Shown one piece after another: positions 1 through 8,349 of a stretch of DNA of 64,000 bases; within the stretch, counting starts at the first letter, position 1; each line of letters begins with the position of its first letter. The notes under the pieces are model-generated. The model saw only the letters and a list, made by a program, of their open reading frames with translations. It was not told where the DNA came from and made no database searches. A program made the translations under genes and the position numbers. The stretch is taken from positions 1-64,000 of the forward strand of contig JBLHVI010000014.1 of NCBI GenBank assembly GCA_047630175.1, given 5' to 3'. The stretch comes from UBA4582 sp047630175 (GTDB taxonomy: Bacteria; Pseudomonadota; Gammaproteobacteria; Pseudomonadales; Azotimanducaceae).

Positions 1-1084
1 CGGCCATAGAGACATTTCGAGAGTTAGGTGCAGGTTGCACTGAAACTATGACTCTGGGTTCTGGCGGCGCAGCAGCTTCGTTAACAGGGTCTTTGTTAAT
101 AAGATCTTTGTTAATAAGATCTTTGTTTGCCAAACTTTGTCCATCTGCCGAAGCAACGTTCGACGTTGGGATAGCTGATGATGTCGGGAGAAGCGAAGCC
201 TCGCTAGCGTGTTCTGCGTCTACCGCTAAAAATTGTCGCGTCACTTTAGATGCAGAGACCTGCTCAAACCACAGCGCCGCGCCACCGATTAACAGCAGAG
301 CCATTACCATGGAAACGTGAATCATAGGCAAGCCACGTGACTGCGCCGGCCCATGTAGAATGTCTTCAACCCGCCTGTCAATCTCCCCCGGTATACCCTT
401 CGATTCCATCAGTATGTCATCGAGTTGAGCCTGATTGAGATCCTCTGAGAGCAATGGTTGCTTGCGCCGCAGATAGCTACGCACCTGCGCTTGATCTAGC
501 CGCTCAAGAGGGCAGCGATAAATACGTCCCGCAGCGGCCTTTATTGCAGCGCGCCGATCGATCGACGGTTCAGCAAACAATATCAAACCTAGGCCGGCTT
601 TCTCTACTAAATCGAGTAGCGTCTTCAGCGCGGCATTGGTCAAACAATGAGCGTCATCTACGACTACGACAGCCTTGCGGGAACTGTTTGCGAGGTCTCG
701 CGAAAAGCGTCTTAGCTGGGCAAGACCTGAATTGCTATCCCTCTGGCTAGCATTCAAACGGAACCCTACCAATAAAACTTCCGTTAACACCTGACGATTG
801 CGCTGTTCAACTTTGAGTTCCAGCACCGGCAGAGAGTCCGCAATCTGCTCAAGCATCTGCGCCTTAGCGAGGCTTTTGCCTTGGCCTGTTCCGCCACTCA
901 CAAGAATAAACATTTCCCCATACGTCACCAAACACGCCAGCTTGTCTGGTAGATTCAGCAATTCGCCATTTCCCACAAACTCGCTGCATCGGAAATTCCC
1001 TAGGTTGTCGCTAGAATTCGTTGGGCGGCTGCTTTGAGCACCTAGATTGACGAGTGTGTCAGTGTCGCTTATGCCATTTCTCAT
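1..1084 (-). CDS. damX: DamX-like AAA ATPase/SPOR protein, C-terminus cut by window edge
   Basis: Reading the minus strand from the ATG at 1084 gives 361 open codons that run off the window start, so the C-terminus is missing. The N-terminal half is an ExeA-like ATPase with Walker A GGTGQGKS and Walker B VVVVDDAH. One membrane segment follows (IHVSMVMALLLIGGAALWF), then a low-complexity Ser/Ala/Pro/Asn linker. This is the layout of pseudomonad DamX, an inner-membrane division protein whose C-terminal SPOR domain binds septal peptidoglycan; that domain would lie beyond position 1. It sits directly downstream of aroK-aroB, the usual place for damX. The linker holds a 15-bp duplication (91-120) giving repeated Asn-Lys-Asp-Leu-Ile. 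The family call is firm for the ATPase and membrane part; the SPOR domain is inferred. Confidence 0.8.
   Translation of the reverse strand, partial: MRNGISDTDTLVNLGAQSSRPTNSSDNLGNFRCSEFVGNGELLNLPDKLACLVTYGEMFILVSGGTGQGKSLAKAQMLEQIADSLPVLELKVEQRNRQVLTEVLLVGFRLNASQRDSNSGLAQLRRFSRDLANSSRKAVVVVDDAHCLTNAALKTLLDLVEKAGLGLILFAEPSIDRRAAIKAAAGRIYRCPLERLDQAQVRSYLRRKQPLLSEDLNQAQLDDILMESKGIPGEIDRRVEDILHGPAQSRGLPMIHVSMVMALLLIGGAALWFEQVSASKVTRQFLAVDAEHASEASLLPTSSAIPTSNVASADGQSLANKDLINKDLINKDPVNEAAAPPEPRVIVSVQPAPNSRNVSMA
91..128. repeat. 15-bp direct repeat in the damX linker
   Basis: The unit CTTTGTTAATAAGAT occurs at 91-105 and 106-120, followed by a partial third copy. It is in frame and lengthens the periplasmic linker by five residues per copy. 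Confidence 0.85.
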
Positions 1085-1143
1085 ATCAAAAGCCTTTATC
1101 AGCAGCCCTCACTTAAGGGCCTAGAAAGGCGACCTTAGGGCAT

Positions 1144-2277
1144 TTATTGTCTATCCAGCGCCGCATTGCAGTTGTTGGTACTGCTATCGTTAGTACTGCT
1201 ATCAATAGTACTGTTGCCGATAATGGCTGTCAGATCTGCCTCATGGACATTCCCCACTAGCACCGCATCACCTAGACGGTTTAACAAAATCAGCCTCAAA
1301 CCTGCGTCAGTCGCCTTCTTGTCCCTCGCCATCAACGCCAGAAACTTATCTTCCAGAGAAGCCGGTGGCGCCGTCGGCAAACCCGCACGTTCAATTAGCC
1401 GTGTCAGACGCTCTGTATCTGATGCAGAACACATGCCAAGTTTTGTCGACAGGCGCGCTGCCATGATCATACCGGCAGCTACTGCCTCACCGTGCAGCCA
1501 GACTCCATAGCCCATGCCTGTCTCTATCGCATGTCCAAAGGTGTGACCGAAGTTCAACAAGGCACGGATGCCTTGTTCTTTCTCATCCAAAGAAACGATA
1601 TTGGCTTTTATTTCACAACTTCTTTTGATGGCGTAGCTCATTTTCTCGAGATCAAGCGCCAATAAACCGTCGATATTAGCCTCCAACCACTCAAAGTACG
1701 CCAGATCCGCCAGAGCTCCGTGCTTGATAACCTCCGCCAAACCAGCCAACAACTCTCTTCGTGGCAAAGATTGCAGGGTTTGCGGGTCGATAATAACGGC
1801 CTTCGGTTGATGAAAGGCACCAATCATATTTTTACCAAGGGGGTGATTGACAGCTGTTTTGCCTCCCACGGACGAGTCTACCTGGGCCAACAGCGTTGTC
1901 GGTATTTGAATAAAAGCCACCCCCCGCTGGTAGCAAGCTGCCGCAAACCCTGTAGTATCACCAACAACGCCACCGCCCAGCGCAATAAGAGTAGTACCGC
2001 GATTATGACCTGCACGTAATAACGTTGTGAGCACCATATCAAGACTCTCAAGCGTCTTGAATTGCTCACCATCAGGCAATTCGAGTACCTCGACATGAAA
2101 GGCCTGCAAGACTACTTTGAGCCGCGCTAGAAACAGAGGCGCAACCGTAGTGTTGGTGACCACTAACACCTGTTGCCCAGCAATATGGTCGGTGATTAAC
2201 GCGCTGTCATCAAGCAGACCAGCACCGATATAGATAGGGTAAGAAGATTCGCCAAGTGCAAGTTGTACCAAATCCAT
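1144..2277 (-). CDS. aroB: 3-dehydroquinate synthase
   Basis: Cytosolic NAD- and metal-dependent enzyme that converts DAHP to 3-dehydroquinate, the second step of the shikimate pathway. The typical AroB core is visible: nucleotide-site GGGVVGD, the PTTLLAQVDSSVGGKTAVN block, and metal ligands in EVIKHG and NFGHTFGHAIE. I chose the ATG at 2277 (MDLVQLALGE) because GGAG lies 6 nt upstream; an in-frame GTG at 2289 would add four residues. The gene follows aroK by 24 bp in the classic aroK-aroB-damX order. The last 25 or so residues are an unusual Ser/Thr/Asn/Asp tail encoded by 15-bp repeats and absent from ordinary AroB, so total length (378 aa) slightly exceeds the usual 360 or so. Confidence 0.97.
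   Translation of the reverse strand: MDLVQLALGESSYPIYIGAGLLDDSALITDHIAGQQVLVVTNTTVAPLFLARLKVVLQAFHVEVLELPDGEQFKTLESLDMVLTTLLRAGHNRGTTLIALGGGVVGDTTGFAAACYQRGVAFIQIPTTLLAQVDSSVGGKTAVNHPLGKNMIGAFHQPKAVIIDPQTLQSLPRRELLAGLAEVIKHGALADLAYFEWLEANIDGLLALDLEKMSYAIKRSCEIKANIVSLDEKEQGIRALLNFGHTFGHAIETGMGYGVWLHGEAVAAGMIMAARLSTKLGMCSASDTERLTRLIERAGLPTAPPASLEDKFLALMARDKKATDAGLRLILLNRLGDAVLVGNVHEADLTAIIGNSTIDSSTNDSSTNNCNAALDRQ
1178..1222. repeat. 15-bp tandem repeat (3 copies) at the aroB 3' end
   Basis: Copies at 1178-1192, 1193-1207 and 1208-1222 are variants of GTACTGCTATCGTTA. They encode the Ser/Thr/Asn-rich AroB tail; the third copy has diverged. Confidence 0.8.
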
Positions 2278-2301
2278 CAAAAACTCCACCAGGAAAACCC
2301 A

Positions 2302-2865
2302 TCAATCGATGCGTTTCCCCGGATATGTAAAGTGAGTATCGTCCAGCTTTTTCATGATCATTGACATGATACGCCTGGTTTTGTTGTCGCCAACGGTTAC
2401 CTTAATGTCAGCCAGCTCTGTGTAAAGTGGATCACGCTCTATCTTTAAACGTCGCAGCACCGCTACCGGATCGTCCGTTTGTAACAGCGGTCTTTTTTTG
2501 TCTTTCGCGGTACGCTTGATTTGCATCTCTAACGACGCATCTAAAAACAGAACAACCCCTCTGGCTCTAAGATGCTGACGATTCTCCGCTCGGAGCACCG
2601 ACCCGCCGCCTGTCGCGAGCAATATCCCCTCTCGCTGACTCAAATCGTCGATAACGGCGGCTTCACGGGCGCGAAAACCTGGCTCACCCTCAACGTCAAA
2701 AATCCACGCAATGTTTGCCCCAGCACGTCGTTCGATTTCATGATCAGAATCAATAAATTCTAGACGCAGGTAAGAAGCCAGCGTTCGGCCGATGGTCGTC
2801 TTGCCAGCGCCCATGGGGCCGATAAGGAATATATTACGTTTGACGGCAGGTATGAACATTGGCAT
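2302..2865 (-). CDS. aroK: Shikimate kinase
   Basis: ATP-dependent phosphorylation of shikimate to shikimate 3-phosphate in the cytosol. The protein (187 aa) has a P-loop GPMGAGKTT near residue 16, the shikimate-binding Asp in FIDSDHEIE, the ATGGGS motif, and lid arginines in DKKRPLL. It begins 48 bp after the pilQ stop and precedes aroB, matching pilMNOPQ-aroKB-damX in Pseudomonas. The start is the ATG at 2865; an in-frame ATG two codons on (2859) is also possible, and neither has a strong Shine-Dalgarno sequence. Confidence 0.97.
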   Translation of the reverse strand: MPMFIPAVKRNIFLIGPMGAGKTTIGRTLASYLRLEFIDSDHEIERRAGANIAWIFDVEGEPGFRAREAAVIDDLSQREGILLATGGGSVLRAENRQHLRARGVVLFLDASLEMQIKRTAKDKKRPLLQTDDPVAVLRRLKIERDPLYTELADIKVTVGDNKTRRIMSMIMKKLDDTHFTYPGKRID

Positions 2866-2882
2866 CGCGAGGGCTTTTTTTC

Positions 2883-2894
2883 GCCCCCGGGGGC
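2883..2894. other. GC palindrome between pilQ and aroK
   Basis: GCCCCCGGGGGC is a perfect 12-bp palindrome in the 48-bp pilQ-aroK gap. On the transcribed (minus) strand it is followed by a run of A, not T, so it is not a standard intrinsic terminator. It may be an RNA-processing or stability hairpin separating pilQ from aroK. Confidence 0.4.
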
Positions 2895-2913
2895 TCGTGT
2901 TGATGGGACCGAA

Positions 2914-5025
2914 CTAGCGATCCGCCAGCGGATCTTCGAGCAAAACTGGTGTAATAAAAATCAGCAGCTCCGACTTTGAGGCTCGCTCGCTGGTGACACG
3001 GAATAGTTTGCCTATCAAAGGTAAATCACCAAAGAACGGCGTCTTTGCGATATTCTCGGTGTTGTCTGCAAGAAAAACCCCACCAAGTACAATCGTCTCA
3101 CCGTTGCCCACCAAAACTTTGGTTATTAGACTAGACGTATTGATCGCTGGCGCCACGCCTGGGTCAGCAAAAGCGGGCGTGTCTTGGGTGACGTTCAAAT
3201 CCAATATAATTCGGTCATCCGGCGTAATCTGAGGGGTCACGGTAAGATTTAGCACAGCGGGAATGAACGCGACTGTGGCCCCACCCGCAGCACCCGTGTC
3301 GCCACCGGCACGCTCCAAATAGGGAATCTGCTGACCCTGAGTGATAGTCGCGGCTTGTTTGTCTGCGGTGATGACTTTGGGTCGAGCCACCACTTCACTA
3401 TCCCCTGTTGACTCACCGGCCGTCAGCTCAAGATCAAGTAAGAAATTTTCGTTTAACATGCCAAATGCTATTGAGTTGGTGGTAGCCACCCCAGGAAGAT
3501 TGACGACCAGTGAATCCAAGCTGCTCAGCGCAAGATCAGTGCCAGCGACGGAAGAACCCCGGACTGCCTCAAGAGATGCCAACGTCGATCCAACCTGCAC
3601 TGACGAGGTGCCCGAGGATGTGTAACCGCCTGTACCCCATCGTACACCTAAGTCCTTGGAAAAAGATGAACTGACTCTGACGATTCGCGCTTCGATCATG
3701 ACTTGGCGCACGGGCACATCGAGCTTGTCGAGCACACTGCGGAACTCATTAATTTGTTCCGCTGTATCGGTCAAGATAATAGAGTTCGTACGTTCATCGA
3801 CAATTACACTGCCTCTTGAAGACACAACACCACCGCCACCGCCGCCCTCTTCGCTACTTTGAAACAAACCATAGATTTCCGCCGCGTTGGCATACTTAAC
3901 CTCAATAAATTCAGTTCTCAGCGGCGCCAATTCAGAGATCTGTTCACGGCTTTCTAATTCAAGCTGCTCTCGGGCGGACAACTCTGCAGCGGGCGCTACC
4001 ATCAACACGTTACCCAACTGGCGTTTATCCAGTCCTTTGGTCTTCATGATGATGTCGAGTGCCTGATCCCACGGCACGTTCTTCAACCGTAAAGTGATCT
4101 TGCCGGCTACCGTATCACTCGCCACTAAGTTCAGATCAGTGAAGTCTGCAATCAATTGCAACACCGCACGAATTTCAATATCTTGGAAATTTAGCGATAG
4201 TTTCTCTCCACGATAGCGAAATGCCTGATCCAAATTGGATTCCATCTCTGCGGCGGTCAGTGGTTTGACCTCTAGTGTAAATATGTTGTCGGCTTGATAG
4301 GCTAAATAATCATAGTCCCCTGTAGGCTCGATCATCAGCACCGTATTATTTGACTCTGGTAATGCATCGACAATTAATACAGGTGTCGCAAAATCGGTTA
4401 CATCCAATCGCCGCTGCAGGTTTTGTGGGATCTGAGTACCGCTAAATTCAATCCTGATTTTGCCACCTTCGCTGGTGACGTCGACGCCAACACCAGGATC
4501 CGACAAGTCAACAATAACGCGACCCTCACCACCTTCGCCGCGGCGAAAGTCGATTGAGTTGACGCGCGCGCCTGAATCGCTTTCCACAGACTGGGACATG
4601 TTCATTGCCGCTGAGGGCATGGCTGATGATTCAGCAGCAACATACCCACTGTTCTGTGCCATACCAACCAGCAAAATCAATGTATTGCCTTCCAGCTGGG
4701 TTGAATAAGGAGTGAGCTCAGTCAAAGCAACAATCACACGCGTTCGGTCGCCCGCATCGATCACCGTGACGCTGCGTGCGTTACCGCCACCCAGCTGATG
4801 GTACTTGGATGCAAGTCCACTACTGACGCCGGTCAGATCCAGAGCAATTCTTGCTGGTTGCTCAATGGTATATCCTGACGGTGTCGGCGGGCTCCCGTCG
4901 AACTGCATGCGAATCTCAGTTTTATCGCCGGGTAAGGACGAGAACTCAATACCGTTCATGGTCACCGCAGCGACCGCTGTAAATGGGAGGCAGGTTAGCG
5001 CCAATACAAAAAATCGGCCAAGCAT
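2914..5025 (-). CDS. pilQ: Type IV pilus outer-membrane secretin PilQ
   Basis: Forms the outer-membrane channel through which type IVa pili pass. From the ATG at 5025 (AGGACA 6 nt upstream) the protein has 704 residues. It starts with a signal peptide (MLGRFFVLALTCLPFTAVAA), then AMIN-type domains that bind peptidoglycan, an STN/N0 domain (LNFQDIEIRAVLQLIADFT), an N1 domain, a Gly run, and the secretin core ending in GETIVLGGVFL and SELLIFITPVLLEDP. An upstream ATG at 5085 would add 20 residues ahead of the signal peptide and has no ribosome site. It is last in pilMNOPQ, 86 bp after pilP. Confidence 0.96.
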   Translation of the reverse strand: MLGRFFVLALTCLPFTAVAAVTMNGIEFSSLPGDKTEIRMQFDGSPPTPSGYTIEQPARIALDLTGVSSGLASKYHQLGGGNARSVTVIDAGDRTRVIVALTELTPYSTQLEGNTLILLVGMAQNSGYVAAESSAMPSAAMNMSQSVESDSGARVNSIDFRRGEGGEGRVIVDLSDPGVGVDVTSEGGKIRIEFSGTQIPQNLQRRLDVTDFATPVLIVDALPESNNTVLMIEPTGDYDYLAYQADNIFTLEVKPLTAAEMESNLDQAFRYRGEKLSLNFQDIEIRAVLQLIADFTDLNLVASDTVAGKITLRLKNVPWDQALDIIMKTKGLDKRQLGNVLMVAPAAELSAREQLELESREQISELAPLRTEFIEVKYANAAEIYGLFQSSEEGGGGGGVVSSRGSVIVDERTNSIILTDTAEQINEFRSVLDKLDVPVRQVMIEARIVRVSSSFSKDLGVRWGTGGYTSSGTSSVQVGSTLASLEAVRGSSVAGTDLALSSLDSLVVNLPGVATTNSIAFGMLNENFLLDLELTAGESTGDSEVVARPKVITADKQAATITQGQQIPYLERAGGDTGAAGGATVAFIPAVLNLTVTPQITPDDRIILDLNVTQDTPAFADPGVAPAINTSSLITKVLVGNGETIVLGGVFLADNTENIAKTPFFGDLPLIGKLFRVTSERASKSELLIFITPVLLEDPLADR

Positions 5026-5111
5026 AATGTGTCCTGTCTCTTTATTTGAATTTGCAAATACTGATATTAACGCGGTGAATGCCATAAAGCGCCCCCAAAA
5101 ATTTCGATTCT

Positions 5112-5672
5112 CTAGTCAACCAAACCTTTTAGCTCTAGCGTTCTCGGTCGACGTAGCCAGCCACCTGCGCCATCGTTAACTATTTCTGTCAGATCAATGC
5201 GCGTGTCATTAATACTTTCAATCTGTCCCCAACTTGTTCCCATAAAGTCCCCTACCTGGACTCTGTGCACGCCACCTTCAGCGTCTTGAACTAACGCCCA
5301 CGAGCCGCCGCTCTGCTCAAGCGTACCGACCATAGTCAGTGACGAGAAATTGAAACGCTCAAGGAACTGTTTGACATGATCTTGGGGTGGTTTCACACCA
5401 ACATTACGCCTTTGTTCAGCGCTTTTGGGTGGGACGATAATCGGTTCTTCAAATGGGCTACGGCGGTTTGCTGTGCCATATGTGAATGGCTCGTAGGAAG
5501 CAAACTCAGGCAGAGGCGCGATCCTCCCTTTCGGTTTGGCGTCAACTTCCGCAATAAATGCCTTGATGTCAGCATTTTCATCACCGGATGAACAGCCCGT
5601 CATCAGCATCACTAGCACTGTTAATGCTGTGAGGCGCGCGAGCCTTGCAAACTTTCTGTTCATCACTTTCAT
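5112..5672 (-). CDS. pilP: Type IV pilus assembly lipoprotein PilP
   Basis: Inner-membrane lipoprotein that bridges the PilN/PilO alignment complex to the PilQ secretin. It begins with a lipoprotein signal whose lipobox LMTGC places the acylated Cys near residue 27. A disordered linker and the C-terminal PilP beta-domain follow (FNFSSLTMVGTLEQSGGSWA, VHRVQVGDFMG). Length 186 aa is near the family norm of about 175. Start at 5672 or the ATG three codons later (5663). Confidence 0.95.
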   Translation of the reverse strand: MKVMNRKFARLARLTALTVLVMLMTGCSSGDENADIKAFIAEVDAKPKGRIAPLPEFASYEPFTYGTANRRSPFEEPIIVPPKSAEQRRNVGVKPPQDHVKQFLERFNFSSLTMVGTLEQSGGSWALVQDAEGGVHRVQVGDFMGTSWGQIESINDTRIDLTEIVNDGAGGWLRRPRTLELKGLVD

Positions 5673-5736
5673 AGCATTACTTTCGCTTTATTCCAATTAT
5701 CCGTGAGCCGCCTTTTGCTGATGCCCCTGATCATCC

Positions 5737-6375
5737 CTAGCGTTGCTCATCATTGTAACGATAGGTCTTGGCCAAAATGTTCATCCTCAACAAGGCTCCG
5801 GGAACATCAGAGCCACCTGCTCGATTGCCTTCCGGCAAGATCGTAAATTCGTGTAGCGTGACGATTCTCGACAGGTCAGCGACATCACTGACGAACGCCC
5901 CCAATTCGTGATAATTGCCTGATACCACAATCTGTATCGGCTTCTCGATGTAGAACTCGAACTTTTCCTCAGGTCTTAAATCAATACTGGAAAAGTTAAG
6001 GCCATTTTTCAAGCCGACCAGCGTAATATCCTCGATCAAACCTGGAATTTCCGTGTCACTGGGCAGCTGCAGCAAAATAGTTTGGAACGATTGCTCCATT
6101 TCAACTTGTTGCAGACGATAACTTTCAAGGTGCGCCGATTCAAAAAACTTCTTTTCAAAATCCGCTCGCAGCGAGACTTCTTTTGCTTTCACACGAGTCA
6201 ATTCTTCCTGCAAAGGCGTCACCAAGAAAAAATACCCGGCTCCCAGCACAGCAACGAACGCCAGCACCCAAATAATCGCTTTGATTACCATGGGCCAAGA
6301 ACCAACGTTGTTAACGTCGTTCAACTCATTAATGTCAAAGCCTTGCAAACTCTCCAGTAAGTCTTGCATCGCCAT
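5737..6375 (-). CDS. pilO: Type IV pilus alignment protein PilO
   Basis: Bitopic inner-membrane protein that dimerises with PilN. It has a cytoplasmic N-terminus, one membrane helix (VIKAIIWVLAFVAVLGAGYF), a periplasmic coiled coil (residues about 65-115) and the ferredoxin-like PilO core with YHELGAFVSDVADLSRIV. It starts 2 bp after the pilN stop, so translation is probably coupled. Length 212 aa is typical. Confidence 0.95.
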   Translation of the reverse strand: MAMQDLLESLQGFDINELNDVNNVGSWPMVIKAIIWVLAFVAVLGAGYFFLVTPLQEELTRVKAKEVSLRADFEKKFFESAHLESYRLQQVEMEQSFQTILLQLPSDTEIPGLIEDITLVGLKNGLNFSSIDLRPEEKFEFYIEKPIQIVVSGNYHELGAFVSDVADLSRIVTLHEFTILPEGNRAGGSDVPGALLRMNILAKTYRYNDEQR

Positions 6376-6377
6376 GG

Positions 6378-6944
6378 CTATTCGACCTCCGTCGCACTAG
6401 GAGAACCCTGCTGCACTTCGAGTTTGAATCGACTCGCCTGAGGTCCACTCTTCGGATCAGCAACAATCCCCGTGACATTTGGCTTGTCAAACCACTCTGA
6501 CTCATCAAAATTACGAAGTTGGCTGGAGATACGATTGTTAGATTCTGCAACCCCGTCAACGGATATGGATTTCCCGTTGTATGACAGACTCGTAAAGTAA
6601 ACCCGATCAGCCAGCCGCCTGGCCAATTCATCGAACAAACGAACAATCACCGGCCGATTACCCTGAAGTTCCTGAATAACTTTCATCCTCGCCAAAAGCT
6701 CATTGCGTTTTTGCTGGAGCAACTTGATCTCAGCGATGCGGCTTTCCAAAACCTTGATTTCAGCCGTCAAAAAACCATTGCGGTCGTCTTGGGACTCAAT
6801 CTCACCCTTGAAATACTGCATGCCGGCAAACACCACCAGCGCACCTAATAATGCCACGCCACCAAGGACTTTTAGAAACTCCTGCTTGCGTTCCTCGCGT
6901 AATTCTTCCCGCCAGGGCAGTAGGTTAATTTTTATATCAGCCAT
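6378..6944 (-). CDS. pilN: Type IV pilus alignment protein PilN
   Basis: Bitopic inner-membrane partner of PilO. The N-terminal INLLPWREELR is the conserved cytoplasmic peptide that docks into PilM. A membrane helix (VLGGVALLGALVVFAGMQYF), a coiled coil and a periplasmic ferredoxin-like domain follow. Length 188 aa. It is followed by pilO with only 2 bp between, and preceded by pilM. Confidence 0.96.
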   Translation of the reverse strand: MADIKINLLPWREELREERKQEFLKVLGGVALLGALVVFAGMQYFKGEIESQDDRNGFLTAEIKVLESRIAEIKLLQQKRNELLARMKVIQELQGNRPVIVRLFDELARRLADRVYFTSLSYNGKSISVDGVAESNNRISSQLRNFDESEWFDKPNVTGIVADPKSGPQASRFKLEVQQGSPSATEVE

Positions 6945-6977
6945 CGCGACTGGCCCTCCAAGCTTGCAACATCAACA

Positions 6978-8045
6978 TTAATCGAAGCTCCGCATTGCCA
7001 GCCCGCAGGCTATCATCAAAGCCGGAGCATCATTATTGAGATTCACTTCGTTGACTTTTGATGACAAAGACATGTTAACAAATGGGTTGGCGATCGATGT
7101 CGGCGTGCCAAGCTTGGCCGCCACCATATCGGCAAGACCCTCAATGGACGAGGTACCACCCGCCAAAATTATATGATCAACATCGTCGAAAGCGCTGGAT
7201 GAATAGAAAAACTGCAATGACCGAGTCACCTGCTGCACAACAGCCTCTTTGAATGGTTGTAGTACCTCTGTTTCGTAATCATCAGGCAAGCCACCTTGCT
7301 TCTTGGCAAGACCGGCTTCTTCCACTGACAGGCTATAGCGTCTCTGAATCTCTTCTGTAAGCTGCTTGCCACCAAACAGTTGCTCACGCGTATAGGGGGT
7401 TCCCGAATTGGTCAACACGCTGAGTGTCGTCATGGTTGCACCAATATCGATAATGGCAATGATCTGGTCCTCGCCGCCCTCGCCAGTAAACTGCTCGCGC
7501 ACCAGCTCGAAGGCTCGCTGCATACAATGAGCTTCGATATCGACCACCTTGGCTTTCAGGCCGCCGAGCTCAAGTGCCGCTTCGCGCATCTCGACGTTCT
7601 CTCGTCGGCAAGCGGCTAACAGCACTTCTACTTGATCCTCGGCGCGGGGCGAGATCCCCTGCACTTCAAAGTCTAACGCGACCTCTTCCAAAGGATAGGG
7701 GATGTATTGATCAGCCTCATTTCGCAGGTTCGTTTCCATCTCATCCTCGCTCAAATTGGCGGGCATCTCGATAGTCCGAGTAATAACAGCAGAGCCAGCG
7801 ACAGCCACAGCCGCCAGTTTGACCTTAGTCTTGGCGCGCTCGATAAGACGCTGAATGGCCTCACCAACACCCTCGACGTCACTGATATTTTTTTCCACAA
7901 CCGCATTTTCAGGCAACGGCTCGACACCGTAGCTTTCGACACGGTACTTGCCACCGGAACGGCTTAACTCCAACAATTTTACCGATGTAGAGCTGATATC
8001 CAGCCCGAGCATGGTATTCGGTCCCTTGTTCAAAAAGCTAAACAC
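6978..8045 (-). CDS. pilM: Type IV pilus assembly ATPase-like protein PilM
   Basis: Actin/FtsA-fold cytoplasmic protein that binds the N-terminus of PilN. The start MLGLDISSTSVKLLELSR, the IIAIIDIGATMTTLSV phosphate loop and IILAGGTSSIEGL are typical of PilM. The GTG at 8045 is chosen because AGGA lies 8 nt upstream, whereas the same AGG abuts the ATG at 8054; the result (MFSFLNKGPNTML...) matches the length of pseudomonad PilM. It is first in pilMNOPQ and divergent from ponA. Confidence 0.95.
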   Translation of the reverse strand: MFSFLNKGPNTMLGLDISSTSVKLLELSRSGGKYRVESYGVEPLPENAVVEKNISDVEGVGEAIQRLIERAKTKVKLAAVAVAGSAVITRTIEMPANLSEDEMETNLRNEADQYIPYPLEEVALDFEVQGISPRAEDQVEVLLAACRRENVEMREAALELGGLKAKVVDIEAHCMQRAFELVREQFTGEGGEDQIIAIIDIGATMTTLSVLTNSGTPYTREQLFGGKQLTEEIQRRYSLSVEEAGLAKKQGGLPDDYETEVLQPFKEAVVQQVTRSLQFFYSSSAFDDVDHIILAGGTSSIEGLADMVAAKLGTPTSIANPFVNMSLSSKVNEVNLNNDAPALMIACGLAMRSFD

Positions 8046-8072
8046 TATGGACATCCTGTGAAATTTCTAATT

Positions 8073-8103
8073 AGTACACGTACTTACGGTCATTACATGT
8101 AAT
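8073..8103. promoter_or_regulatory. Two palindromes in the pilM leader
   Basis: ATTACATGTAAT (8092-8103) is a perfect 12-bp palindrome. AGTAC-AC-GTACT (8073-8084) is an interrupted one. Both lie between the candidate -10 and the pilM start, where a repressor site or leader hairpin could act. The rest of the 8046-8349 gap is AT-rich and shows no gene; it must also hold the divergent ponA promoter. Confidence 0.3.
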
Positions 8104-8108
8104 ACTAC

Positions 8109-8137
8109 ATTAAATAACACTCTTAATCGCAGCGCAA
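8109..8137 (-). promoter_or_regulatory. Candidate sigma-70 promoter for pilMNOPQ
   Basis: On the minus strand TTGCGC and TTTAAT are separated by 17 bp in an AT-rich stretch upstream of pilM. The -10 matches 5 of 6 and the -35 matches 4 of 6. The predicted transcript start falls at the palindrome 8092-8103. Confidence 0.35.
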
Positions 8138-8349
8138 ACTGTTTAATTAAAATTTGGTTGAAAAAAATCGCCTAATCACTTCATTTAATTATCAATTTTC
8201 CTCTTTGCAAGTTAGCAGAGCATCTCATACTTGTCGCCTCACTCCGACCGTAATCCTACTTTTATCCGCCAGAAGCTTTATAGTGCTACTGCACTGCAGT
8301 ATTTGCATCGCGCTATTCATCACCAGACTCGAGGTTCAATAATCTGCCT

